A DNA stretch of 64,000 bases. Source: Atlantibacter subterraneus (lineage in GTDB: Bacteria > Pseudomonadota > Gammaproteobacteria > Enterobacterales > Enterobacteriaceae). The stretch lies in the NCBI RefSeq assembly GCF_027853245.1, contig NZ_JAPTZM010000001.1. One strand, 5' to 3'. Below, piece after piece: positions 17,282 through 26,183 of this stretch. The position numbers were made by a program, and so were the translations under genes. The notes under the pieces were generated by a model, which was given only the letters and a program-made list of their open reading frames with translations, did no database searches and was not told the origin of the DNA. The first letter of the stretch is position 1. Each line of letters starts with the position of its first letter.

Positions 17282-17698
17282 TTAGTTTCCTTGTTGCAGC
17301 ACGTTCATCATGCCTTTGATTTGCCCGCTCATCAGCGTCAGATCCGTCTGGTATTTCAGCGCGTTATCTGCAAACTGGGTACGTTCGCGGTCCATATCCA
17401 CGGTGTTGCCGTCCATCGACGGTTGATCGGGGATGCGGTACAGCAAGTTGGTGGATGGGGCCGTGGAAGCCTGGGCGGGAATGTGGTGAGCGGAGGTCAT
17501 GGTCAGTGCAACCGTGTTGCCTTGAGCCCGTCCGCGCTCCATTACCTGTTTGAGTTGGCTGGCGAAATCGATGTCCCTGGCCTGATAGCCCGGGGTATCG
17601 GCATTAGCAATGTTCGCCGCCAGGATCTCCTGACGCTGCGCGCGCAAATTGAGCGCTTCCTGCTGAAAACGCAACGCGGCATCGAGTTTGTCGAGCAT
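17282..17698 (-). CDS. flgB: Flagellar proximal rod protein FlgB
   Basis: 138 residues from ATG 17698, exactly the E. coli length and preceded by GGAGGAA; the longer upstream reading was rejected. It is the first gene of the long class II operon flgBCDEFGHIJ. It carries QEILAANIANADTPGYQARD (about 24-43). The FlhDC-type box at 17756-17798 and the divergent flgA lie just upstream. Confidence 0.97.
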   Translation of the reverse strand: MLDKLDAALRFQQEALNLRAQRQEILAANIANADTPGYQARDIDFASQLKQVMERGRAQGNTVALTMTSAHHIPAQASTAPSTNLLYRIPDQPSMDGNTVDMDRERTQFADNALKYQTDLTLMSGQIKGMMNVLQQGN

Positions 17699-17755
17699 GG
17701 TTCCTCCGCGAATAGCATGGTGATGGCGACAGCTTAATGCGCGACCACCTCGCCT

Positions 17756-17798
17756 TATCGTTGGAATAAGCACAAAATGCGTCGCTATTTGTTGCCTT
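17756..17798. promoter_or_regulatory. FlhDC box between flgB and flgA
   Basis: Two inverted half-sites (17756-17771 and 17783-17798) separated by 11 bases fit the FlhD4C2 consensus. The right half CGCTATTT GTT GCCTT is nearly perfect; the left half is degenerate. The -10 of flgA (TAAAAT, 17818-17823) is placed as in class II promoters. The flgB-side -10 is less clear (TAAGCT on the minus strand, 17731-17736). Confidence 0.8.
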
Positions 17799-17851
17799 GA
17801 GTCATCACGAGTCGCGGTAAAATCTTCACCATCGCGCTACCGGAGTCTCGG

Positions 17852-18508
17852 ATGAAACGTCTACCCGCCACGCTTGCTACCGTTTTGATGCTGCTTAGCG
17901 CATCGGCTCAGGCCGATGTGACCGCAGGATTGACGGCTTTTTTCGCCCAACGACTGGCGGGTATCAGCGACGAGGTTCAGGTCACGGTCAAGTCGCCGCA
18001 AAGCAACTGGCCCGCCTGTGACAATCCGGCTTACAGCCTGCCCGGCAACGCCAGGCTGTGGGGCAACCTGAGTGTGCTGGCGCGCTGCGCTAACGATAAG
18101 CGTTATTTACAGGTGACGGTTCAGGCTTACGGCGAGTATGTGGTGGCGAGCGCCCCGGTTGCTCGCGGCAGCGAGCTGAATGACGGGAATCTGCGCCTGC
18201 AACGCGGTCGGCTGGACCAGCTGCCGCCGCGGGCGATGCTGTCGCTCGATCAGGCGCGCCAGTCACAGACGCTGCGCGATTTAGCGCCGGGGCAAACCCT
18301 GACGATGTCGATGGTGCGCCAGCCCTGGCGGGTAAAAGCCGGTCAGCGCGTTATGGTGATTGCCACTGGCCAGGGGTTCAGCGTCAACAGTGAAGGCCAG
18401 GCGTTAAATAATGCTGCCGTAACGCAAAATGCCCGGGTGCGCATGGCCAACGGTCAGGTGGTCAGCGGAACGGTAGATAATGATGGGAATATTCTGATAA
18501 CGCTATAA
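17852..18508 (+). CDS. flgA: P-ring assembly chaperone FlgA
   Basis: 218 residues (219 in E. coli). A periplasmic chaperone for FlgI, with a signal peptide (LPATLATVLMLLSASAQA) and a C-terminal SAF-like domain (VVASAPVARGSELNDGNLRL; LAPGQTLTMSMVRQPWRVKAG). It is transcribed divergently from flgB from the shared FlhDC-controlled region. Confidence 0.96.
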   Translation: MKRLPATLATVLMLLSASAQADVTAGLTAFFAQRLAGISDEVQVTVKSPQSNWPACDNPAYSLPGNARLWGNLSVLARCANDKRYLQVTVQAYGEYVVASAPVARGSELNDGNLRLQRGRLDQLPPRAMLSLDQARQSQTLRDLAPGQTLTMSMVRQPWRVKAGQRVMVIATGQGFSVNSEGQALNNAAVTQNARVRMANGQVVSGTVDNDGNILITL

Positions 18509-18622
18509 TCTCTTGCCTCTACACTCATCCAGGCGCGGGTAATCGCTGGCGCCGGTAGCCGGGACCGTAGAGTAACGCATTCTTTCTGGTCATTAATTCG
18601 CGGGTAAGCGTAATGATGGGTG

Positions 18623-18649
18623 TAAAGATTTTGCTGCGGCTGCCGATAG
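18623..18649 (+). promoter_or_regulatory. Sigma-28 (FliA) promoter of flgMN
   Basis: TAAAGATT, 11 bases, GCCGATAG: seven of eight matches in each element and the correct spacer. It lies 60 bases before flgM, the gene for the anti-sigma factor of this same sigma factor, which gives the known feedback loop. Confidence 0.92.
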
Positions 18650-18708
18650 AATATCAACAAATGATAAGACAGGCTCACAGCCACGAGCCCCCTCGATGAG
18701 GATTGAAC

Positions 18709-19005
18709 ATGAGCATAGAACGCACATCGCCTTTAAAACCAATCGGCACTGTCCAACCGCGCGAGGCGGCCGAGCCTGCACAAGTCCCCGTTAATCGCCA
18801 GGATAAAACCGCATCCGCCACCAGCACCAGCGTCACCTTCAGCGGCGCGCAGGCGCGTCTGATGCAGGCTGGAAGCAGTGATATCAATATGGAGCGTGTT
18901 GAAGCGCTCAAAACCGCTATTCGAAACGGCGAGCTCAAAATGGACACAGGCAAAATTGCCGATGCGCTAATTAACGAAGCTCAGAGTTTCCTGCAGAGTA
19001 AATAA
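18709..19005 (+). CDS. flgM: Anti-sigma-28 factor FlgM
   Basis: 98 residues from ATG 18709 (97 in E. coli), preceded by GAGGA; an upstream in-frame TTG was rejected. It holds sigma-28 (FliA) inactive until the hook is complete, then is exported through the flagellum. The conserved C-terminal half INMERVEALKTAIRNGELKM binds FliA; the N-terminal half is disordered. Confidence 0.97.
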   Translation: MSIERTSPLKPIGTVQPREAAEPAQVPVNRQDKTASATSTSVTFSGAQARLMQAGSSDINMERVEALKTAIRNGELKMDTGKIADALINEAQSFLQSK

Positions 19006-19009
19006 TGGT

Positions 19010-19432
19010 ATGAGTCGTCTGTCAGAAGTGCTGGATCAAATGACGGCTGTCCTCAACTCGCTGAAAGAGGTGATGGACGCCGAGCAACTTCAATTATCAG
19101 CAGGCCACGTGAATGGCAGTGCGTTGCAACGTATTACCGAGCAGAAAAGCTCGCTGCTGGCCACGCTGGATTATCTGGAGCAGCAGCGCCGCGCGGAGCA
19201 GAACGCCGGACGCAGCGCCAATGACGATGCGCCAGGACGTTGGCAGGCAATCACCGAGACGACGCAACAACTGCGCACGCTGAACCAGCACAACGGCTGG
19301 CTGCTGGAGGGGCAAATCGCCCGCAATCAGCAGGCGCTGGAAGTACTGAAACCGCACCAGGAACCCACTCTGTACGGCGCGGATGGCCAGACAGCGAACT
19401 CCGTGCGCGGCGGGAAGAAGATTTCTATTTAA
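19010..19432 (+). CDS. flgN: Flagellar export chaperone FlgN
   Basis: 140 residues (138 in E. coli). A cytosolic helical chaperone for the junction proteins FlgK and FlgL, both encoded in this window. It starts four bases after flgM. The C-terminus (LEVLKPHQEPTLYGADGQT, ending GGKKISI) is the conserved substrate-binding part. Confidence 0.96.
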   Translation: MSRLSEVLDQMTAVLNSLKEVMDAEQLQLSAGHVNGSALQRITEQKSSLLATLDYLEQQRRAEQNAGRSANDDAPGRWQAITETTQQLRTLNQHNGWLLEGQIARNQQALEVLKPHQEPTLYGADGQTANSVRGGKKISI

Positions 19433-19442
19433 TATTTTTTGC

Positions 19443-19472
19443 CGGGCCTGACGCTCTATCAGGCCCGTTTTT
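19443..19472 (+). terminator. Intrinsic terminator of flgMN
   Basis: CGGGCCTGA, 7-base loop, TCAGGCCCG gives a 9-bp perfect stem followed by five T. It stands between flgN and the convergent murJ. Confidence 0.92.
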
Positions 19473-19480
19473 GAATCTAC

Positions 19481-21016
19481 TTACGCCGTCCGGCGCGCAA
19501 AATCCCGCACTCTGAATCCCAGCACCGCCAGCGTGGCGAAGTACGCAACCACCCCAACGATCACCACCGCCAGCAGGCGCAGAATACGGTATGGCATGGT
19601 GCCCATATCCCATGCAGGCATCACCATCATCATGCCGATCAGCGCGCCGGCCATCACCAGCACCGCAATAATCAGCCGGCTCAAAAAGCGCGCCCAGCCC
19701 GGCTCCGGCTGGAAGATTTTCTGTTTACGCAGTTGCCAGTACAGCAGGCTGGCGTTTAAGCAGGCGGCAAGTCCGATAGACAGCGACAGCCCGGCGTGCT
19801 TCAGCGGGCCGATAAACGCCAGGTTCATCAGCTGGGTCATAATCAGCGTCACGATGGCGATCTTCACCGGGGTTTTGATGTTCTGGCGAGAGTAAAAACC
19901 CGGTGCCAGCACTTTCACCACGATCAGCCCCATCAGCCCCACCGAGTAGGCGATCAGCGCGCGCTGGGTCATATCGGCGTCGAATGCGGTGAATTTACCG
20001 TACTGGAACAGCGCGGCGATCAGCGGTTCGGCCAGAATGCCCAACGCCACGGCGCTCGGCAGCGCCAGTAAAAAGCACAGCCGTAAACCCCAGTCCATAA
20101 GGCGGTTATATTCGTCGTGATTACCGCTGGCGAAGCTGCGCGACAGCGACGGTAGCAGGATCGTGCCCAGCGCCACGCCCAGCACGCCGGACGGAAATTC
20201 CATCAGGCGGTCCGCGTAGTACATCCAGGAAACCGAACCCGACACCAGGAATGAGGCGAAAATGGTGTTAATAATCAGGGAAATCTGGCTCACCGACACG
20301 CCGAGGATCGCCGGGCCCATCTGCTTCACCACCCGCATCGCGCCGGCATCGCGCAGATTAATACGCGGCAGCACCAGCATGCCGATTTTCTTCAGATGCG
20401 GTAGCTGATACAGCAGTTGCAGCACGCCGCCTACCGTTACTGCCCAGGCCAGCGCCAGCACCGGCGGATGGAAATACGGCGCGGCAAACAGCGCAAAACC
20501 GATCATGCTGATGTTGAGCAGCGTCGGCGCGAATGCCGGGACCGAGAAGCGGTTCCAGGTATTGAGGATTGCCCCGGCCAGCGAAGCCAGCGATATCAGC
20601 AGGATGTACGGGAAAGTGATGCGCAGCAGCTGTTCGGTCAGCGCGAACTTGTCAGCGGTGTCCACAAAGCCCGGCGCGGTGACCAGGATCACCCAGTGTG
20701 CGCCAATAATCCCCAGCACCGTGACAATCGCCAGCGCCAGGGTCAGCAGGCCCGAGACATAGGAGATAAACAGCCGCGTGGCCTCTTCCCCCTGCTTGCT
20801 TTTATATTCCGCCAGGATCGGCACAAACGCCTGGGAAAATGCCCCTTCAGCGAAAATACGGCGCAGCAGATTGGGGAGTTTAAACGCCACAAAAAAGGCG
20901 TCGGTCGCCATCCCTGCGCCAAACACTCGTGCCACAATGGCGTCGCGCGCAAAACCCAGCACGCGAGAAAACATGGTCATCGAGCTGACCGCAGCCAGCG
21001 ATTTTAATAAGTTCAT
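19481..21016 (-). CDS. murJ: Lipid II flippase MurJ
   Basis: 511 residues from ATG 21016, the E. coli length; an upstream TTG was rejected. Essential inner-membrane MOP-family transporter that flips lipid II to the periplasmic face for peptidoglycan synthesis. About fourteen membrane segments; the N-terminus (SSMTMFSRVLGFARDAIVAR) has the functional arginines at 18 and 24. It is the last gene after rimJ-yceH-mviM, but a strong hairpin lies in the gap before it, so it may have its own transcripts. Confidence 0.97.
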   Translation of the reverse strand: MNLLKSLAAVSSMTMFSRVLGFARDAIVARVFGAGMATDAFFVAFKLPNLLRRIFAEGAFSQAFVPILAEYKSKQGEEATRLFISYVSGLLTLALAIVTVLGIIGAHWVILVTAPGFVDTADKFALTEQLLRITFPYILLISLASLAGAILNTWNRFSVPAFAPTLLNISMIGFALFAAPYFHPPVLALAWAVTVGGVLQLLYQLPHLKKIGMLVLPRINLRDAGAMRVVKQMGPAILGVSVSQISLIINTIFASFLVSGSVSWMYYADRLMEFPSGVLGVALGTILLPSLSRSFASGNHDEYNRLMDWGLRLCFLLALPSAVALGILAEPLIAALFQYGKFTAFDADMTQRALIAYSVGLMGLIVVKVLAPGFYSRQNIKTPVKIAIVTLIMTQLMNLAFIGPLKHAGLSLSIGLAACLNASLLYWQLRKQKIFQPEPGWARFLSRLIIAVLVMAGALIGMMMVMPAWDMGTMPYRILRLLAVVIVGVVAYFATLAVLGFRVRDFARRTA

Positions 21017-21037
21017 TATTCCATTCCACAAACACTA

Positions 21038-21056
21038 ACGCCTGCAAAGCAGGCGT
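21038..21056. repeat. Hairpin between mviM and murJ
   Basis: ACGCCTGC, AAA, GCAGGCGT: a perfect 8-bp stem with a tight loop and no T-run. It lies 21 bases upstream of the murJ start codon on its transcript, so it may protect or attenuate the mRNA. Confidence 0.6.
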
Positions 21057-21124
21057 CAGGTATTCAGCGAGCGCCTAGTCTACCCGAGCGCTGGTGAAAT
21101 TCTAGCGGCAGTTGTTACAGGCGG

Positions 21125-22048
21125 TTATTCTTCCATCGCCTCGCGCCACAGCTTTTCAACCACCCGCTGGGCCAGCAGCGCCTGTTCGCCTGCGGTTTCA
21201 GGAATGGTCTGATTTGCCACGCAGTCGATAAAATGCTGCGCACAACCAACAAATCCGCGCTGTTCAAGCGTGCTCTGCCAGCCGGGAATGGGCTGGGTAA
21301 CGATCCCTGCTCCGCGCTCTTCCTGCCAGTCGCGCATATCGGTGACCTGATACAGCCCGCCGTCGGTGACCGCGTGCACCCACTCGCGCTGGCTGCCCGC
21401 CCGGCGATGCATGCTGGTGGTGATTTGTAATTGTTGATGGGCGAAGTGGTGCTCGGCATACAGCATTTCACCCCGATCGTTGGTTTGCAGGACGCCGCTT
21501 TGTAATTCTGCCGCGCCGCCTGCCAGCCATAGCGCGGTGTCCACCACGTGAAGGTAGTCATCCAGCAGGGTAAAGCGTAAATCGTGCGGACCAACGCTGT
21601 CTGTGCGGTGTTTATCCATCCGCAACGAGGCGCAATGTTCCAGTCGCGCTTTCAGCTCGCGATAGCGCGGCGCAAAGCGGCGGTTGAAGCCTACCATCAG
21701 AGTCAGCTTTTTACGTGCCGCCAGCTCTACCAGCCGCTCGGCATCCGACAGGTTTTCCGCCAGCGGCTTATCCACGCAGACATGAACCCCGGCGTTGAGC
21801 AGCTCGCTCACCACCGCGTAGTGGCTGGCGGTGCTGCTATGCACGAACACCGCATCGCAGCGCGTCGCCAGCTCGGCAATCGACCCGATATAAGGAATGC
21901 GGTACGCGTCGCATATCGGCTGCGCCTTCGCTTGCGTCGGGGAAAACGCCCCCGCCAGCTGCCAGCGTGCGGCCGCAGAAAGCACCGGCAGCCAGGCTTT
22001 TTGCGCGATGCCGCCGAGCCCCACCATACCTACCCGTAATAAGGCCAT
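21125..22048 (-). CDS. mviM: Putative oxidoreductase MviM (GFO/IDH/MocA family)
   Basis: 307 residues, as in E. coli. The N-terminal Rossmann fold starts VGMVGLGGIAQKAWLPVL (about 6-23), and CVDKPLAENLSDAERL (about 89-104) contains the EKP-like motif of glucose-fructose oxidoreductases. The substrate is unknown. It starts two bases after yceH and so is co-translated. The role of the murJ neighbourhood is not established. Confidence 0.93.
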   Translation of the reverse strand: MALLRVGMVGLGGIAQKAWLPVLSAAARWQLAGAFSPTQAKAQPICDAYRIPYIGSIAELATRCDAVFVHSSTASHYAVVSELLNAGVHVCVDKPLAENLSDAERLVELAARKKLTLMVGFNRRFAPRYRELKARLEHCASLRMDKHRTDSVGPHDLRFTLLDDYLHVVDTALWLAGGAAELQSGVLQTNDRGEMLYAEHHFAHQQLQITTSMHRRAGSQREWVHAVTDGGLYQVTDMRDWQEERGAGIVTQPIPGWQSTLEQRGFVGCAQHFIDCVANQTIPETAGEQALLAQRVVEKLWREAMEE

Positions 22049-22050
22049 GA

Positions 22051-22698
22051 TTATTCTCCGAGATGCGCTAACAGGGAATCGAGCCGGGTTTGCAACTCCT
22101 GAACCTGCGCTTCCAGCGCCTCAACGCGCAGCGCCAGATCGTCAGAGCTTGCGCTGACGCTCTCTTCATCCTGAGTGGGAATGACCGCATCGCCGCTGAA
22201 CAAGTGCATATAGCGGCTTTCGCGCTTGCCCGGCTCGCGCGGCAAGCGAGCAACAAAGGGGCCGTCTTCGCGGGCTGCCAGCCGCTCCAGGGTGTTTTCG
22301 ACTTCCGCCATATCGGCAAATTCGTGCATCCGCGAGGTGCGCCCGCGCAGTTCCCCCGGCGTTTGCGCGCCGCGCAGCAGCAGCGTGGCGATCAGCGCCA
22401 CTTCCGCGCTGTTGAGCTTGAGATCGCCGAATTCAGAGTTACAAAAGCGCTGTTCGTATTTCATCACCCGATTGCCGAACCCGCTGACGGTGCGCAGATA
22501 GTGGCGCTTCACCAGCAAATCCAGGGTGTTTTGCACCTCGGATTCGCTGAGATTCAGCACCGGCTCGCGGTTGGTTTTCTGATTGCAGGCCGTGACAATG
22601 CCGTTAACCGACAGCGGATACTGCTCTGGCGTCGTGACCTGTTTTTCCAGCATGCAGCCAATCACGCGGGCTTCGGTGGCGCTGAGTTGGTATTTCAT
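22051..22698 (-). CDS. yceH: UPF0502 family protein YceH
   Basis: 215 residues, as in E. coli. A cytosolic protein with two winged-helix-like domains (YQLSATEARVIGCMLEKQVT; LNSAEVALIATLLLRGAQT) and a C-terminal coiled coil (LALRVEALEAQVQELQTRL). No function is known. The Shine-Dalgarno TAAGGAG is good; it sits nine bases after rimJ and directly before mviM in one operon. Confidence 0.93.
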   Translation of the reverse strand: MKYQLSATEARVIGCMLEKQVTTPEQYPLSVNGIVTACNQKTNREPVLNLSESEVQNTLDLLVKRHYLRTVSGFGNRVMKYEQRFCNSEFGDLKLNSAEVALIATLLLRGAQTPGELRGRTSRMHEFADMAEVENTLERLAAREDGPFVARLPREPGKRESRYMHLFSGDAVIPTQDEESVSASSDDLALRVEALEAQVQELQTRLDSLLAHLGE

Positions 22699-22707
22699 TG
22701 AGGCTCC

Positions 22708-23292
22708 TTAACGACCTGCGGTCCATTCTTTGGTAGTCAATGCGGTTAATACGTGATCGCGCCAGACGCCGTCGATCAGCAAATAATCTTTGGCATAGCC
22801 CTCTTTTTCAAAACCCAGCCGGGCCAGCAGATCCCCGCTGCGTTGGTTATGGGGCATATAGTTCGCCATGATGCGGTGAATATGCTGGGTGCGCTGCATA
22901 TAGCGGATGGCAGAGGTCAGCGCTTCAAACATCAGCCCCTGCCCCTGCCATTTTTCCCCCAGCGAATAGCCCAGATAGCAGGCGTGAAACGAGCCGCGCA
23001 CCACGTTGGAGAAGTTGGCGACGCCGTAGATCTCTTTTTCATCGGGATCGAACAGCGCGAAATAGAACGCGCTGCCCTGCTTGTGTAGTTCATTGATCAT
23101 GCCGAGCCGCGCCTGCCAGCCGGACGGATAGCAATGGCTCTCGTCACGAATCGGCTCCCAGGGCTTGAGAAACTGCCGGTTCTCGGCATAGTAGTCCGCC
23201 AGCCGCCAGGCATCCCGTTCGTAAATCAGGCGCACCACCAGGCGGTCGGTCACTAAGCGTATTTTCGGCACATTATTGCGATAGCCAAACAT
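22708..23292 (-). CDS. rimJ: Ribosomal protein S5 alanine N-acetyltransferase RimJ
   Basis: 194 residues, as in E. coli. GNAT-family enzyme that acetylates the N-terminus of ribosomal protein S5. The acetyl-CoA site is visible as GEKWQGQGLMFEAL (about 111-124). First gene of the rimJ-yceH-mviM unit; its upstream region is shared with the divergent mdtH. Confidence 0.96.
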   Translation of the reverse strand: MFGYRNNVPKIRLVTDRLVVRLIYERDAWRLADYYAENRQFLKPWEPIRDESHCYPSGWQARLGMINELHKQGSAFYFALFDPDEKEIYGVANFSNVVRGSFHACYLGYSLGEKWQGQGLMFEALTSAIRYMQRTQHIHRIMANYMPHNQRSGDLLARLGFEKEGYAKDYLLIDGVWRDHVLTALTTKEWTAGR

Positions 23293-23430
23293 CTGTCGTT
23301 ACTCCTTGCAGGCATTCTGTCGTCGCCCGTTAGCCACGCCATGTTTTTACTATACCTGTTGCCAGGAGAACAGTGAAAACAGCAACATGCCTTTTTTCAG
23401 GTCGTTATCGCGTTTCGATTAACGTCATCA

Positions 23431-23449
23431 ATCAATCTCACAGATTGAT
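23431..23449. promoter_or_regulatory. Inverted repeat between rimJ and mdtH
   Basis: ATCAATC, TCACA, GATTGAT is a perfect 7+7 dyad followed by seven A, in the 244-base divergent gap. It could be an operator; I cannot name a regulator. Confidence 0.35.
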
Positions 23450-23536
23450 AAAAAAATATTGTCGCCTCGACGATGGGAAAATGTGACCGGGCACCGCAAA
23501 ATGGTTTTCTGTGGTTTCGTTTCCCGGGAGGGGGAA

Positions 23537-24745
23537 ATGGCTGGGGTCTCGCAGGCAAGGAGCCTGGGTAAATATTTCCTGCTGCTCGACAATATGCTGG
23601 TGGTGTTGGGCTTCTTCGTTGTTTTTCCGCTGATTTCGATTCGTTTTGTTGACCAAATGGGCTGGGCCGCGCTGATGGTTGGGATCGCGCTCGGCCTGCG
23701 TCAGCTTACGCAACAGGGTTTAGGGATTTTTGGCGGCGCGATTGCCGACCGGTTCGGTGCCAAACCGATGATCGTTACCGGGATGCTGTTACGCGCGGCG
23801 GGCTTCGCCACCATGGGGATCGCCCATGAGCCGTGGCTGCTGTGGTTTTCCTGCTTCCTGTCCGGTATCGGCGGCACGCTGTTCGATCCGCCGCGTTCGG
23901 CGCTGGTGGTGAAGCTGGTACGCCCGGACCAGCGCGGGCGTTTCTTCTCGCTGCTGATGATGCAGGATAGCGCCGGGGCGGTGATCGGCGCGCTGCTCGG
24001 CAGCTGGCTGCTGCAATACGACTTTCGCCTGGTGTGCGCCGTGGGTGCGGTGCTGTTTGTGGTGTGCGCGGGAGTGAACGCCTGGCTGCTGCCCGCCTAT
24101 AAGCTCTCCACCATTCGTACGCCAATGCGCGAAGGCATGGGTCGGGTTCTGAAAGATAAGCGCTTTATCACCTATGTATTAACCCTGGCGGGCTATTACA
24201 TGCTGGCGGTGCAGGTGATGCTGATGCTGCCGATTATGGTGAACAACATTGCCGGAACGCCGGCGGCGGTGAAGTGGATGTACGCCATTGAAGCGGCGCT
24301 GTCGCTGACGCTGCTGTATCCTATCGCCCGCTGGAGCGAAAAGCGCTTCCGCCTTGAGCAGCGTCTGATGGCGGGTCTGCTGCTGATGACTTTCAGCCTG
24401 GTGCCGATGGGCTTAACCGCCTCCCTGCAACAGCTGTTTACGCTGATCTGCGTATTTTATATCGGTTCGATCATTGCCGAACCGGCGCGGGAAACGCTTA
24501 GCGCCTCGCTGGCGGACGCCCGGGCGCGCGGTAGCTATATGGGCTTCAGCCGTCTTGGTCTGGCGATTGGCGGCGCGTTTGGCTATGCGGGCGGCGGCTG
24601 GCTGTTCGATATGGGTCATACGCTCGGCCAGCCGGAACTGCCCTGGGCGATGCTGGGCGCGGTGGGGCTGATTACCTTCTTTGCGCTGTGGTGGCAGTTC
24701 AGCCTGCGCCGCGTCGATCCGTCTATGCTGGAGCCGGGTAGCTGA
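23537..24745 (+). CDS. mdtH: MFS multidrug transporter MdtH
   Basis: 402 residues from ATG 23537, the E. coli length, preceded by a strong GGGAGGGGG. Proton-driven drug exporter of the inner membrane (quinolone resistance when overexpressed in E. coli). Motif A is FGGAIADRFGAKPMI (about 70-84), and twelve membrane segments are expected. It is divergent from rimJ. An upstream in-frame start would add 26 residues not seen in the family. Confidence 0.96.
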   Translation: MAGVSQARSLGKYFLLLDNMLVVLGFFVVFPLISIRFVDQMGWAALMVGIALGLRQLTQQGLGIFGGAIADRFGAKPMIVTGMLLRAAGFATMGIAHEPWLLWFSCFLSGIGGTLFDPPRSALVVKLVRPDQRGRFFSLLMMQDSAGAVIGALLGSWLLQYDFRLVCAVGAVLFVVCAGVNAWLLPAYKLSTIRTPMREGMGRVLKDKRFITYVLTLAGYYMLAVQVMLMLPIMVNNIAGTPAAVKWMYAIEAALSLTLLYPIARWSEKRFRLEQRLMAGLLLMTFSLVPMGLTASLQQLFTLICVFYIGSIIAEPARETLSASLADARARGSYMGFSRLGLAIGGAFGYAGGGWLFDMGHTLGQPELPWAMLGAVGLITFFALWWQFSLRRVDPSMLEPGS

Positions 24746-24806
24746 TTTGCCCCCTGCTTTGTTCTCCTCCATACTGAAAGTTACGGTCATCATATGGAGG
24801 AGAAAC

Positions 24807-25454
24807 GTGAAGCTATATATTTACGATCACTGCCCGTTCTGCGTAAAAGCGCGCATGATTTTCGGGCTGAAAAATATCCCCGTCGAGCTCAACGTCCTGA
24901 TGAATGACGATGTTGATACCCCCACCCGAATGATTGGCCAGAAGATGGCACCAATCCTGCAAAAAGACGACAGCCGCTATATGGCTGAGAGTATGGATAT
25001 CGTGCATTACGTCGATAAGCTGGACGGCACGCCGCTGCTGACGGGCGCGCGTAACCCGGCTATCGCCACCTGGCTGCGTAAAGTCAACGAGTATGCCAAT
25101 CGTCTGCTGCTGCCGCGTATGGCGAAAGCGTCGTTTGACGAGTTCTCCACGCCGGAAGCCCGGGCTTACTTTACCGAGAAAAAGCAGGCGTCCATTGGCG
25201 CGTTTGACGAGCATCTGGCCCACTCGCCTGGGTTGATAAAAAATATCAGCGACGATCTGCGCGCGCTGGATAAACACATCAAAGCGCCGAATGCGGTCAA
25301 CGGCGAACTCTCTGAGGATGATATCGATCTGTTCCCGCTGTTGCGTAACCTGACGCTGGTCCAGGGGATCACCTGGCCGACCCGCGTGGCCGACTATCGC
25401 GACAATATGGCGAAGCAGACCCAGGTTAACCTGCTCACCTCCATGGCGATTTAA
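24807..25454 (+). CDS. grxB: Glutaredoxin 2
   Basis: 215 residues, as in E. coli, with a GTG start at 24807 after GGAGGAG. Glutathione-dependent disulfide oxidoreductase with a glutaredoxin-like N-terminal domain (active site CPFC at residues 9-12) and an all-helical GST-like C-terminal domain. It reduces protein and glutathione mixed disulfides in the cytosol. Single-gene unit with its own terminator. Confidence 0.97.
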   Translation: MKLYIYDHCPFCVKARMIFGLKNIPVELNVLMNDDVDTPTRMIGQKMAPILQKDDSRYMAESMDIVHYVDKLDGTPLLTGARNPAIATWLRKVNEYANRLLLPRMAKASFDEFSTPEARAYFTEKKQASIGAFDEHLAHSPGLIKNISDDLRALDKHIKAPNAVNGELSEDDIDLFPLLRNLTLVQGITWPTRVADYRDNMAKQTQVNLLTSMAI

Positions 25455-25460
25455 GCCTGA

Positions 25461-25492
25461 GCCGGCGCGACGCGCCGGCGTTTCAGTTTTTT
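25461..25492 (+). terminator. Terminator of grxB
   Basis: GCCGGCG, CGACG, CGCCGGC (7-bp stem) followed by GTTTCAGTTTTTT. The T-run is interrupted, so it may be less than fully efficient. Confidence 0.75.
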
Positions 25493-25561
25493 CCCCTGTT
25501 ATTTTCCACCTCAGTGCGCGATGCTGCCGGGATTAAGGATGGCGTAACGCTGAGGAACTCT

Positions 25562-26122
25562 ATGAAAAAAATCGTTATCGCACTCGTCGGGCTACTGACG
25601 ATGCTGGTGGTAGGTTGCAATCAATTAACCCAATACACCGTGACCGAGCAGGAAATCAACCAGGCGCTGGCGAAGCGCAATAACTTTGCTAAAGACATAG
25701 GCCTGCCGGGCATTGCCGACGCGCATATCGTGCTGTCGAACCTCTCCAGCCAGATTGGCCGCCAGGAGCCGAATAAAGTTACCCTGACCGGTGACGCCAA
25801 TCTGGATTTAACCTCGCTGTTCGGCGACCAGAAAGCCACCATGAAGCTAACCCTGAAGGCGCTGCCGACGTTTAATAAAGAGCAGGGGGCGATCTATTTA
25901 CAGGATATGGAAGTGGTCAGCGCAGAGGTGCTACCGCAGAAAATGGAAGGCGTATTAAAGACCCTGACGCCGTATCTTAACCAGTCATTAAAAAGCTATT
26001 TTAACCAGCAGCCTGCATACGTGTTGAGTGAAGACCGCACCAAAGGCGAGGCGCTGGCGAAGCAGTATGCCAAAGGCATTGAAGTGAAACCGGGCGAGAT
26101 TGTTATCCCGTTTATCGATTGA
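25562..26122 (+). CDS. yceB: Lipoprotein YceB (DUF1439)
   Basis: 186 residues from ATG 25562, the E. coli length. A signal peptide ends in the lipobox LTMLVVGCN, so it is a lipoprotein, probably of the inner leaflet of the outer membrane. The body is the DUF1439 lipid-binding-like fold (LPGIADAHIVLSNLSSQIG). The function is unknown. A hairpin closes the gene. Confidence 0.94.
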   Translation: MKKIVIALVGLLTMLVVGCNQLTQYTVTEQEINQALAKRNNFAKDIGLPGIADAHIVLSNLSSQIGRQEPNKVTLTGDANLDLTSLFGDQKATMKLTLKALPTFNKEQGAIYLQDMEVVSAEVLPQKMEGVLKTLTPYLNQSLKSYFNQQPAYVLSEDRTKGEALAKQYAKGIEVKPGEIVIPFID

Positions 26123-26128
26123 TCTAAG

Positions 26129-26149
26129 CGGGGGCAGCCACTGCCCCCG
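26129..26149. terminator. Hairpin after yceB
   Basis: CGGGGGCAG, CCA, CTGCCCCCG: a perfect 9-bp stem without a T-run. It marks the 3' end of yceB and probably works as an RNA-stabilising end or with Rho. Confidence 0.55.
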
Positions 26150-26166
26150 TAATAAAAAGGATGCAA

Positions 26167-26182
26167 ACGAAAACGTTTCCGC
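26167..26182. promoter_or_regulatory. PurR operator of pyrC
   Basis: ACGAAAACGTTTCCGC matches the 16-bp PurR consensus around the AACGTT core and lies just upstream of the pyrC -10. E. coli pyrC is repressed by PurR at an equivalent site. Confidence 0.88.
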
Positions 26183-26183
26183 A

